From assembly GCA_000818945.1 (NCBI GenBank), contig KN805400.1:71293-135292 (forward strand): 64,000 nucleotides of DNA. Direction: 5' to 3'. The translations under genes were made by a program, and so were the position numbers. The notes below the pieces were generated by a model. That model did no database searches. It saw only the letters and a list, made by a program, of their open reading frames with translations, and was not told the origin of the DNA. Origin of the DNA: Schizochytrium sp. CCTCC M209059. Lineage: Eukaryota; Sar; Bigyra; Thraustochytrida; Thraustochytriidae. Below are positions 1 to 10,700 of this stretch, piece by piece. Each line of letters starts with the position of its first letter. The first letter of the stretch is position 1.

Positions 1-173
1 CCCCCCCCCAAAACCCCAAACCCCAAACCCCGGCCAGGCTGCCTTGAAGGGCGCCGCAGGAACGCACGAGCAGCGAGCGAGCGGACGGACGGACACCCGC
101 CGATCAGGCTTGGACACGAGAATCACGAGAGAAGTCGACCTCGGTTGTTCGTTGTTGTTGTTGTCATAGGACC

Positions 174-1652
174 ATGTCGAGCATCTGTGACCAGTACAGC
201 GGAGAGTCGCAGACGCTCTGCAATGACCTCGCAGGAGACCTGAACGTGTTTTTCACGCTCTGGGCCACCTCGTGCGTCTTCTTCATGCACGCGGGTTTTG
301 CCATGCTCTCGGCCGGTGCTGTGCGCACCAAGTCGACCACCAACATCCTCATTTGCGTCGTCATGGATTGCTGCGCCTGCGCCTTCGCATGGTGGCTCAT
401 GGGATGGGCTCTCGCCTATGGCGAGGACAAGGGATCCTTTATTGGCACCACGCAGTTCGTCGGCATGGAGCTGGGTGAGAGCGTGAGCTACATCGACTGG
501 CTCTTCCAATTCGCCTTTGCTGCCACCGCGGCCACCATTGTTAGCGGCGCCGTCGCGGAGCGCGCCACCTTCGAGTCGTACCTTACCTACTCCTTCTACC
601 TCTCGGCCATCATTTACCCAGTCGTAGTCCACTGGGTCTGGGGCGGCGGCTTCCTCACCCTCAACGGCGACAACGCCGTCGCTGGCGTCGGTGCTCTCGA
701 CTTTGCTGGATGCGGACCTGTCCACATGGTCGGTGGTGTCGCCGGCGCTGTCGGCTCGTACCTCATTGGACCCCGGCTCGGCCGCTTCGATTCCGACGGC
801 AAGCCGCTCTCCATGCCTGGGCACAGCACGCCGCTCGCCACGCTTGGCACCTTCATCCTCTGGATGGGCTGGCTCGGTTTCAACCCGGGCAGCGTCCTCG
901 TCCTTGTCGGCAACAGCAACCTCGCTGCCCGTGCCGCCGTCAACACCATTCTCTCCAGCGCCACCGGAGGTCTCTCTTCGCTGCTGTTCGCCACGTACAT
1001 GAACCCTGGACGCGAGTGGGACATTAACGGTGCCCTCAACGGTGTCCTGGCGGGACTTGTCTCCATCACCGGCGGCTGCCCCGTCGTGACCCCGTGGGGC
1101 GCTCTCATCATTGGTATCTTTGGTGGCATTGTCTACCAGCTCGGATCCAAGTTCGTCCTTCTCATCATGAAGCTCGACGACCCCCTTGACGCCGTCGCTG
1201 TTCATGCCATCACCGGAATGTACGGTCTTATTGTGGTGGGCTTCTTTGCCAAGACCGAGTTCGTGCAGGAGCTCGCCGGCTTCGACGAGTCTGTCTCTTA
1301 CAAGGACTTTTCCGGCGTCTTTTATGGTGGCAACGGCAAGCTTCTTGGTTGCCAGCTTGTCGAGATCGCTGTCATCCTTCCCTGGGTCTCCGTGCTCATC
1401 TTCCCTTACTTTTACTTGCTGCGCCAATTCAATTGGCTTCGCATTAGCGCTCGGGCCGAGGAAATCGGTATCGACAACAGCTCCCACGGTGGTCACGCGT
1501 ACCCGGACTTTTTCCCTGACATTTCCAAGTCGCACCAGACCTCTTACAATGGCTCTGTTCACAGCATCCATTCCTCCCCTCACAACGACGTCGAGACTGC
1601 CGATGCACACAAAAACAAGAACACTCCGGAGCAGGCTGTCGCGCAGGCCTAA
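174..1652 (+). CDS. Ammonium transporter (Amt/Mep/Rh family)
   Basis: A 492-residue polytopic membrane protein that should move ammonium/ammonia across the plasma membrane. About 11 hydrophobic helices fill residues 25-430. The Amt signature DFAGCGPVHMVGG lies at residues 176-188, with pore histidine H184; the second pore histidine sits in LDAVAVHAITGMYGLI near residue 345. The FFMHAGFAML stretch (36-45) matches the first pore helix of the family. The hydrophilic C-terminal tail (about 435-492) is rich in Ser, His and Asn and is probably cytosolic and regulatory. Length is normal for eukaryotic Amt proteins. The ATG at 174 follows ACC, and no earlier in-frame ATG is visible. The family call is secure; substrate preference is not visible. 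Confidence 0.96.
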   Translation: MSSICDQYSGESQTLCNDLAGDLNVFFTLWATSCVFFMHAGFAMLSAGAVRTKSTTNILICVVMDCCACAFAWWLMGWALAYGEDKGSFIGTTQFVGMELGESVSYIDWLFQFAFAATAATIVSGAVAERATFESYLTYSFYLSAIIYPVVVHWVWGGGFLTLNGDNAVAGVGALDFAGCGPVHMVGGVAGAVGSYLIGPRLGRFDSDGKPLSMPGHSTPLATLGTFILWMGWLGFNPGSVLVLVGNSNLAARAAVNTILSSATGGLSSLLFATYMNPGREWDINGALNGVLAGLVSITGGCPVVTPWGALIIGIFGGIVYQLGSKFVLLIMKLDDPLDAVAVHAITGMYGLIVVGFFAKTEFVQELAGFDESVSYKDFSGVFYGGNGKLLGCQLVEIAVILPWVSVLIFPYFYLLRQFNWLRISARAEEIGIDNSSHGGHAYPDFFPDISKSHQTSYNGSVHSIHSSPHNDVETADAHKNKNTPEQAVAQA

Positions 1653-1997
1653 GGTTTTCTTTTTCTTTTTGGACGGAAGACCGTAAACAGAGAGGCGTCG
1701 ACTGTATCAACGTCATTTCGTCCACACCCACCATCAACATCTTGACATCTCTCATTTCCTTCTGTTTCGCTGACAAACAAAAATTAACGTGTTTTATCTT
1801 CTTTATGAATGATTCTCCCGTTTGCACTTCATTGTGTTGCACCGCTCCTCGTCATTGTCGTTGTCATTGTCACTGTTATTAGCTTCATCTTCATCTGTAT
1901 TATCTGGATCTGTATCTGTATCATCATCACTAATCACCCTACGTCTTCATCATCAACACGTTGCGTGGCGTAATGTCACATTTCAATCTTTCACGCA
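1653..1997. other. Intergenic 3' region between convergent genes
   Basis: This 345-bp stretch lies between the stop codons of the ammonium transporter and the minus-strand gene at 1998-3650. It is less GC-rich than the flanking coding DNA and contains T-rich and CATCATC-type runs. It should hold both 3' ends. I see no gene or structured RNA in it. Confidence 0.6.
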
Positions 1998-3650
1998 TCA
2001 ATGCTGGCCAGTTGCATGCCGAGGTCGCTTGGCGGTGGGACCAAAGTTCTCCTCGCTCGATGGCCCCGAAATAACTTGCTCGCTGCCATGATTATCGTCT
2101 CCGGGGACATCGACACCGGCATTAGCATCAGACTTCCCCAAGTCAGAGTCGTCGCTCCTAGCGCTCGCAGTATGTGGATCTGCAAGCTGTTCTGCCCCGC
2201 CAAGATCCGGCCGCGATGTCGCGGTTGAAACACCCCCATCCGTGCGCCCAGACTCGATGCGTAGCCGAGACTCCGCCCTTAGTGCGCGAGCAGTTTGCGT
2301 TTCGAGAAGTGCCTCAAAGGTCACGCGCGAGGTGGTCAGCGCGCGGCGCAAAACCTCGTTTTCCTTCTCCAAAAAATCGATTCGATCCTTTTCTGACAAG
2401 AGAGCTCTCTCCTCTGCCCCTGGGAATTGTGCCAAGGCCTCGAGGTCATCTGCCGACACGCCAAACAGCCGCTTCACGACCGCGGTAGGGGGCAAGCTAT
2501 CCTTGGCTTCCACGTCAGCTTCATTCGCCTCGGCACCAGAGTGCTTGATAACGCTCCGCGTTCGGGTCAGCAAATTATCAAGCACCTCGGAGGCCGGAGG
2601 CACAGTCTTTTGCAGGGTAACTTTGAGCTTGGCCCACTGCACATTTGGCATGGCTAACGCCTTGGGTACCAGCTCCCCGCGGTCCCGACGACGCCGGTAC
2701 ATAATAAAGTCTTCCGGCGAATCATCCTCGTCGCGATCGACGTACCACGTGAGACGTCGTAGCGTGCGCTTTGGTTTTTCCACTTCGTTCTGGATGCGAT
2801 CAGCCTCCGCGCAAAGCCGTTTCGCTTCGGCGATGGCTGCGACTCTCTGTGGGTTTGAGGCGCCTGCGCCGGAAAGCGACTCGACCTTTGCTTCCGCCGC
2901 AGCGGCCTGCGCCTTTAGCATGGCGACACGTTTTTCTGTGCTTTGGAGCAATTCTCGACGTGCATTGACAGCTGTTATCCAGCATTTCTCAGGGAAATGG
3001 GTCCATCGGACGCGCTGGTCCTTGACGCCCTCGATCATCGCCTCGGAGAGTCCCAAGTGCTCCAACCACCGATCGCGAATATTGATACCGTGTCGAATCT
3101 CGCCCGGTGATCCCCTGGAAGGTAGCGTCACCATCCAGTCAAAGCACTCGTGCCTTTCCTCACCCATGAGTTCCTCTGCAAGTCGGCACCACGGCGTTTC
3201 TCCGTTGATGCTGATCAAATCCACGCGCTCGCACAGGCACCGTCGCTTCGAAAACGGTTCGCCGTTCACCATGAGACGTTCGCCGTTTGATCGTGTGGTT
3301 CCTGGCCGCGTATTCCGCAAGAGAGGAGGCACCTCCAGCGTCCCGTCGTTAGCCTCTTTGCCTTCGAGTATCTTCTCTGCATTCCCTGCAACGAGTTTAC
3401 CGACAGGGGCGAGCGGATCATTTCCAAAATTGGTGCCTCCGTCTCCTTCGATGCCTTGTGGTCCCGTACTACGCGCAACGTCGCCATGATATGCTGCAGC
3501 TGTCCCCTCTGCGTGAGGAAGCGGGGGAGGTGGCGGAGGGTTGACGTCATTTCCACTTACGCCCTGGTCTACCTCGTGTCCTGGGTGACTTGTGTCTTGG
3601 ACATCACCCAGCCCTGGCGGGTTCGATGAAGCCACATCGCGCTCAGCCAT
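1998..3650 (-). CDS. Unknown protein with coiled coil
   Basis: A 550-residue protein of no family I recognise. The first in-frame ATG is at 3650 (MAERDVASS); upstream codons are open but contain no ATG. The N-terminal 150 residues are low complexity, with a run of prolines. The middle (about 160-430) looks folded, with several Trp and Cys residues (for example TPWCRLAEELMG and DRWLEHLGLSEAM). Helical, Ala/Glu-rich stretches with heptad character follow, for example around KRLCAEADRIQNEVEK. A second short coiled coil precedes a disordered, Asp/Ser-rich C-terminus. Codon use resembles the neighbours and nothing suggests transfer. No function is assigned. Confidence 0.75.
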   Translation of the reverse strand: MAERDVASSNPPGLGDVQDTSHPGHEVDQGVSGNDVNPPPPPPLPHAEGTAAAYHGDVARSTGPQGIEGDGGTNFGNDPLAPVGKLVAGNAEKILEGKEANDGTLEVPPLLRNTRPGTTRSNGERLMVNGEPFSKRRCLCERVDLISINGETPWCRLAEELMGEERHECFDWMVTLPSRGSPGEIRHGINIRDRWLEHLGLSEAMIEGVKDQRVRWTHFPEKCWITAVNARRELLQSTEKRVAMLKAQAAAAEAKVESLSGAGASNPQRVAAIAEAKRLCAEADRIQNEVEKPKRTLRRLTWYVDRDEDDSPEDFIMYRRRRDRGELVPKALAMPNVQWAKLKVTLQKTVPPASEVLDNLLTRTRSVIKHSGAEANEADVEAKDSLPPTAVVKRLFGVSADDLEALAQFPGAEERALLSEKDRIDFLEKENEVLRRALTTSRVTFEALLETQTARALRAESRLRIESGRTDGGVSTATSRPDLGGAEQLADPHTASARSDDSDLGKSDANAGVDVPGDDNHGSEQVISGPSSEENFGPTAKRPRHATGQH

Positions 3651-4772
3651 CGTCGCAATATCGTCGTCCCTCTCGCTCGCCCTCTCCCTCTCTATAGCGT
3701 GCACGTAACGAAAGTCGACCTGGCAAACGAAGTCGCGCCCGGGCTTGGGACGCGTGGTAAAGAAACAAAAGGCAAGGACAGGCAGGGAACGGGAAAGCTT
3801 TTCCTCGTCGTACGACCTTGCGCCTGTCCTCCTCTCGTCGTCGTCGCCGCACGCACGGTGTCCCGGTCGCCAAGACTGGCGCAAGAATCACGCGCGGGGT
3901 CGAGCGACCTCCCTCGGCCCACGCTCAATTCGCTCGCTCCGGGCCGCGCAGGGCACGCCCTGCACGGAGAGCGTGCGCGTCCGTACCGCCGCGGGGCGGC
4001 GACCGGCGCCGCCTCCGCGGGCGCGTCGTCGCGGGTCGCGCCAAGAGGGTCGGCTCTCGCCGTGCCTGCCGCTGGCGTTGTGCCGCCTGGGTGCAGCCGC
4101 GCGCGAGCGCCGCGTAGCGGGTCTGCGCTGCCCCCCCCGCGCGGCCTGCTACGCCCGCCTCCAGGCCGCACGCCCAAGTTTCCCCGACGCCGCGGCCGCC
4201 CCCTTGACGTGCAGGGGCGGGAAAATTAAATTTCGTGCACACTGCCCCCCGTCGGGCCTCTCCCTGCTGCCGCGAGATTCTCCGTGGGACTCACTGGCGA
4301 GGCGAGGAGTTCGTTCGTTGGGACAGCCAGTCTGGCGCAGATTTGTCTTTGCTGACGACAAAAAACTCAATTGGCGATGCTGTGACTTCTGTTTCTCTCG
4401 CTCTCACTCAGAAGAAGCAGAAAAGTAGCAGCAGCAGCCAATTTTATACGACAGTTTCCCCAAAAGGGTCTTTTTTCTGGGGGGTGGGGTGGGTCATGAG
4501 CGCGGCAGGCGACATCAGGCAGAAGCGACGTCAAGCTTGCTGGGGCGAGCCAACCAAAAAGGATGGATGTCTTGTTCGGGCGGAAACGCTGAATTATACA
4601 GAAAAGCGGCCAGCCTCATCGATCGCCTGCTGCGTATACAATACACCTCCCAAAACAAGAAGAAAAACTTCAAACCTTTCTTTATTTGTGTTGCTCTACC
4701 TACTTTTCCACCCAAGACTTGCTTTTGGGGGGGGGGGGGGTTGTACGTATAGGCCTAGTACTACCCTATTTT
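3651..4772. other. Intergenic, promoter side of the 1998-3650 gene
   Basis: About 1.1 kb between two minus-strand genes. The half nearer 3650-4200 is extremely GC-rich, as in other gene 5' regions here. The half at 4300-4770 is AT-richer, holds a 12-G homopolymer near 4729-4740, and should contain the 3' end of the giant gene. Open frames across the GC-rich part have low-complexity Arg/Ala/Pro translations and are not convincing genes. Confidence 0.5.
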
Positions 4773-7700
4773 CTAAAAGGGTTCTATCCATGTGGTTTCA
4801 TTCGTCGCAGGATTGTGAAAATAAAAGAAACCTGTCGCCTCATCCTCGTACTGAAACCACACCTGGGGCCCTGGAAGAGGTTGCTCCCATGTGGAGCTCG
4901 CGGCAACATCGTCGCTATTGATTTGCGACCAATATGCATTGCCGCTCTCGTCCTCAAATCGCTGCCAAATTTCCAAAGATTTGCCGGAATTGCTCGAGGA
5001 ACGACTCGCTCGACTGGCGCGACTACCGCGTCGATTTCGGGATGCCGATGAACGACGTCGTCGTCTTTCTGTCCCATCCACATTTCTATTCACCTGCCCT
5101 TTGACTCCTGGCGATCCAGCATTACCGGCGTCGTCGTCGTCGTTGTCGTCGTCGTCAATACTGGACAAATCCTCCTCGGAGTCCTCGTCCTCGGAGTCAT
5201 CCTCGTCCGAGTCCTGGTCACCCTGACCATCATCGGCGCGCTCGACGTGGTCAAGCTCGACTTCTAGCATGGTGCCCTCGTCAAGCTGGACAGAGACCAT
5301 CTCCTTGGGAATGTACTCGAGCACAGCATCTGGTTGCCGAAAAGCCCACTGCTTTGTCCAGCCCCCTGCCACGAGCGCATCTGGAAATGGGTACTCAATT
5401 TCCAAATGATAGTCATACCAGATACCCACGACTGCTCGCTCTGCAACGCCAGACGCGCTGTCGGCGTCGGGAAGGCACAAGACATCACCAATGCGAATCT
5501 CGCTAAGAAACTGGCACGTATCCTCAAAACCGTACACCTGAGTATCGCCGACCTCGCAGTAAATGACTCCCGTTCCCGGCGTGGGTGGCGCAGGAATCGG
5601 CATCTGGTAGTCATACGTTTCCAAGCAGAGTCCAAACTTCCGAATACCTGGACCGCCGTAAGGATCATCAATGGTGACGACTATACGCTGGTCCTTGAAT
5701 TTGGCTTGACGCTTTTCGGCCCGATCCTCAAACAGAAATTTCTCGATGCCCAAACTAACAGCCGTATCTAGGGCTTCGCAGACTTCGGGTTCCGCGCCAC
5801 CTTGTAGCGTGTAGAGAATATCATTCAAAGCGTCATGAACTTCAAGCTCGGCACCGTCGCGGAAACCCGCAACGCGATTCACAAGATCGCCAACAGCATC
5901 GCGCACCTCTTCAGGGACAAACTCGGGGTCGTCCTCGAGAACCCCATAGGCGTCTTGATACTGAAAGTGGCCCACTGTGATCTCTTTCAGCGTCCACACG
6001 CAGTCCCAGACTTCAGGCTCGATATTGCACACAAGATCGAGCATGTACTCCACTGCACCAAGGCACGCGTTGAAGATTACCTCTTCCTCGCGGCTGATCC
6101 AAGGGAAAATTGGATCTTCGTCGCGCTCCTCAAGGCGGGTAAACTTGTGTACAAGTTGATCGGCCTGCGCTCCCTCTGCAGCAAGTTCTTGGCATTCACG
6201 AGCGCGCTTCAAATTGAGCTGGATCTCATGCAGCCTCACCTCTGAATTACGCACCTCAAGGTCTGCGAGCTGATGCGCTCGATCGCAGTCGTGCACCTGG
6301 ATTTCGCACGCATGCAATTTTTCCTTGCAATCGCCAAGAAGAGCGCGCACGCGATCGGTCTCGTCAAGCTTGGCCAGCGCTGCGTCCATAACGTGAGCAA
6401 TGCCCTTGGCTGCCATCGTGTAGTTGTACGAGGCATGGAGAAAAGCAACGAGTGGGGAAGCAAGTCCACAAATTTGTGCCAGCTCGCTGTTCCGGGGATT
6501 CAAATCTCGGTGATGCACGGTACTCACGACATCGCGAAGCATGTGCTTTGCCTTACTTCGCTCATAGACATTGTACTGCTCAATCTCATCGAGAAGCTTA
6601 ATGTCGTAGTCGCGAAGAAGCGCGCTGTGCTCGCCAAAGTCACGATTCATCGAGGAGCTATTGCACAGACGCTCTACATCGCTGGGCTGAACGGACCGTT
6701 TATCTAACTCGGTAAGATAGATTTTTGCGATGGCGTGCCAGAGGCTCGTCCACAGCGGCGGCGTAAAGTTCGCCATTTTGCACGCGAACCAGTCGAGCGT
6801 GCTAAATTGCTTGAGTTTCCTCACGGCGCGCTTGTAAGCGCGCTTGCACGCGTGAGCTTTGGTACCTCTCTTCCAAAAATCCTTGATCTCGGTTGTCAGT
6901 GCGGCGAGCTCCTCGCTACGTGCTTCAAAGAGCGCATCCTGCACGTCAACGGCGGCCTTGGCGGCTTTGTGCATTTCCTCTGCTTGTGTGAGATTCGCTT
7001 GCGCCGTATCGCGCGCCCCTACGATAGAGTCGTACAAGGGCTGAAACTCGGCAAGAGCGCGCTCGGAGCGATCCACGATGCTTGCGCTGGCAAGTGGTCC
7101 GGCCCGGCGTAAAATTCCATTCACGTGCTGCTCCACGCGCCGATCATCGGGATCGACTCCAGACGGCAACTCGGGCAAGCTTTGGGCCACAATCGACGCG
7201 TACTCGGAGCTGTAGTCTGCGTACGTGACAAAACGCGAACAGAATTCGTCCGTGCTTGCCTTGTTGATGCTCACGCCAACCCAGTGGGAAAGCTGACCGC
7301 GACGCCACACACCATGACGCTCGAGTCGCCATGGATTCAGCTTGGCCTGCAAAAACGAGCCTTGGCCATCCATTTCGTCATTAACAAAGGGCACGTGATA
7401 GATATCGCCTTCGCTGTTCACAAAACGGCTGGTTTCTCGCAAGCCGGAGTGCCGCATGCCGCGTCGCCAGGAACCCTCGTACTCGGTCCCGTCCGCGTAC
7501 TTCATGAGTCCGTGGCCGTGAAATTCGCCTTCGACGAAGCTACCAGCGTACAAGTCACCATTGGGTCGAGTCAATGTGCCTTCGCCCGTCGGTTGATCCT
7601 CGACAAATTCGCCATCGTAGCGGGAACCATTTGCAAAGGTCTGCCTTCCGCGCCCCTGGCGCACGCCTTTGACGAACTGACCTGCAAATGCAGTGCGAGA

Positions 7701-10700
7701 CTCTTCCCAATAGTACACGCCAACACCGTGCGGTGTATCGTCTTTCCATTGGCCCTTGTACTCGTCGCCGTCGTGCATTATCGACCTGCCCAGGCCGCAC
7801 TTTTTGCCTTCGACCATTTCTCCGAAATAGACTTCGTCGTCGGGCCATGTAATCCGCATTAAGCCTTGTGGATGCGATGGACGAAAGTGATGAGTAACGC
7901 TTTCTCCTTCGTAAACAATGCCAGTTGGCGTCGTCCATCGATTGACAGAGGGCAAGTCATCGAATTCTTCCTCTGACGGCAGCCAGCTCTCGACGTCATC
8001 GTTCGCATCGAGCTGAATTTTTTCTACGAGAGGTCGATTTGCCATGAGCCACGCGCTCGGGCTCTCACCAAAGTACGCGCCTTCATACATCTCACCAGTC
8101 TTGAAGTTGATTGTTACCTTGCCAGTGATGATGCCGTTTTCCACGGTCGTCTTGATTGACGTGTACAACAAGTCGTTGGGACCACTCTCGTCCGAGAACC
8201 CTTCGAGCGACGAGTCTGTATTTTGACGTCTTTTCATGACCGGCGTTTGGGGTATCTGCGCACTGATTTCGGAGCTTGACCGCAGGGTTGCCAGAATACC
8301 CTTTCGGCCGACATAGTCTGGGTCCGCGTCGGCCTCGTCGTCCGTATCAGTGTAATAGCCCTCGAGCTCATCATCATCTTCGAGCTCATTGTCTTCTTCC
8401 TTCGAAGTGTCGTTGAGCACCCGGGAGACATCGAGAGCTCTTCGTCTGGTTTTCTCCATCCATGTTTGCTTGCGCTTCAACTTCCGATCTTCCATGAGCT
8501 TTCGAAAGGCCTCTCCTTCCTCTTCATTTTTGCTTGTACTTAGCAAGTAAATGGCATACTTGGATTTGATACGGGCGAGACCGTCGCCTTCGGGAAGCTC
8601 TAAAAACCCGACGCCGTGTGGGATCCCCCAGGGGCTCCACGTGCCGTGAAAGACGGCCGTGCCATCCATTGTGACATGGCAGCTCTTGACAAGTTGGTCG
8701 AATCGGTAGACACCCACCCATGTGAGCCGGTCGATCGGGCTTCGGCGCCACTGCGGGCCGCCCACAGCCTTGGCGAGCAAGCGCAAGAGTACAGAAACGG
8801 GAATTTCGCCGGCATCCTTCTTCTTGATGGAAAGCGCCAGGATGCGCTCGGCGGTTGGCGCGAGCGCGCGATCCGTGAGGGTATGCACGCCTCGCCAGAA
8901 TGCCGCCTTGAACGGATTTCGCACACGCCAAGGCATGGCGGCCTCCTGTTCTTCCGAGATGTTCGTGCCAGTAGTTACCATAAAGTCCATGAGCATTTGC
9001 CCACGCAAAGGAATATGGTTGTTGGAGAAACCAGCAAGCTGAAGAGCTGTCGCCTGCGACGTTGCCTCCTCGGTGAGAGGATCTCTGTCCCCCGTCGTTG
9101 CCGCAGCACTTGGGGTGTTGGCGCGCGTGGCGTTGCTCGGCGTACCTTGCGGGGTGCGTGCATTACTTGGTGTCGCAGTGCGTGACGGCGTCGCTGGCAT
9201 GGGCGCAGGGAGCTCGTCGCTCTCGCCAGGTCCAACGCCATCACTTCTGAACCTTCTGCGCAGCATGCGGATCCGTCGTTCTCGCTCATCCTGCGCAAGA
9301 AGGACTTGGAAGCGGCGATACTTCCACGCCTCATAATTCATCTGTCGCTTACGGGCCCAGATCTCCACTGCAAAGGGCTTGTCGGGCATCTCGGGCACGT
9401 AGCGCGGCCACACGAGACCGAGCGCGACAAGAAGGCGTCCCGTCCGCGCATTTTCAAGCCCCAAGCGCCGAAGAATGCGAAGTAGTTTTTGCTGGCGCGC
9501 CGCATCGACGCGCTGTTGTTTCACATAGGCTTCCCTAAAATACGCTCTCCATTTCCGGCCCCGAAAATGCCGCTGGATGACGAGCGCTGCGCGTTCTCTT
9601 CGACGTTCTGCCGCGAGGCCTTTTGCATACGCGAGGATGGCTTCTTGATTTGAGGCAACGAGTTCTGGGGTTACTTTTGACTTGGCCCAGTCCTTGTCGA
9701 GTCTCTTGACACGTATCATACTGCTCACGCTGTCTTCAGAAGCTGTTGGGACTGTCATCAAGGGCACAAAGAGAATTGCTCCATTTCGATCGAGCTTGAC
9801 GGCGGCCTGGGCGCCACCTGGTACGGTGGCGACCTCGTGCACATTGAGCACGAAACCAGTCTCGCCGCGGTAAGGACTTTGTCTGCTGATAATGCGGATC
9901 GCGTCACCCTTGCGGATCCACTGTTCGTCCTTGACACGCTCGTAAAAGGCTCGAATAATCTCCTGCCGCTTGTTTTCGTTGAATCCTGCTTGGCGGTACG
10001 CCTCAAACTCGCTCCTTGCAAACCTTGTCCAGTCTCGAAAGTCAATGAGAACCTCCTTGCGCAGCTTGGCCAAGTCGAGCGTAAAGGTGTCTGGATGAAT
10101 GCCCAGCGCGTCGAGAGGTCCCTGGGCCATCTTTTGCTGAGAGCGATTGCGGAGCATCATGGCTCGCAACGCGCGAGCATTTGTGCGCTGCTGGCGAGCC
10201 GTTTCCCGTAGCAAGCGGCTCCATCGCTTGGTTGCGGCGTAGCGATGCATTGCTGCACGTTGGCGAAAGGCGCACTGGATCATGGTCGCTTTTTCCCCAA
10301 GGACACCTCGAGCCCACAGCACCATGTAACGCTTGCGCGCCAGCATTCCGCGAGCCGCCGCCTGAATTTTGCTTGCAATAGCCTCGCGACGCTCTTGCTC
10401 TTTCTGCCGAGCAGCCACCTTGGCTTCGTGCTCGAGCATCAGCTCGTGCTGACGCTCGCGGCGGCGAATCTCTCTGGCTCGCGCTAGCTCCCGTTTCGCG
10501 TAGTATGCTACATCGCGCGCATAGCGAGCGCGAAAGTGGCGTTGCACCAGCCTTGCCGCCTTGAATTCGCGCTGCATTTCGTGCGCAACATAATCTTCGA
10601 TTGCCATGAGGTCCTGTTCGCGCTCTGCGGCCACGTATTCGTGAAGAATCTTCATTCGCTCGGCGCGAAAGGCGCGTTTCTTCGCGAGTACAATACGGGA

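Noticed and set aside
1..31. CCCCAAA-type repeats at the window start, like a C-rich telomere strand
   Set aside because: Only about three units are present, with a longer C run first and ordinary sequence immediately after; too short and irregular to call a telomere, and the window edge need not be a chromosome end.
123..1610. 495-codon open frame antisense to the ammonium transporter
   Set aside because: It mirrors a conserved transporter gene; its translation is Asp/Glu/Gly/Arg-rich with no domain, as expected for the reverse frame of GC-rich coding DNA.
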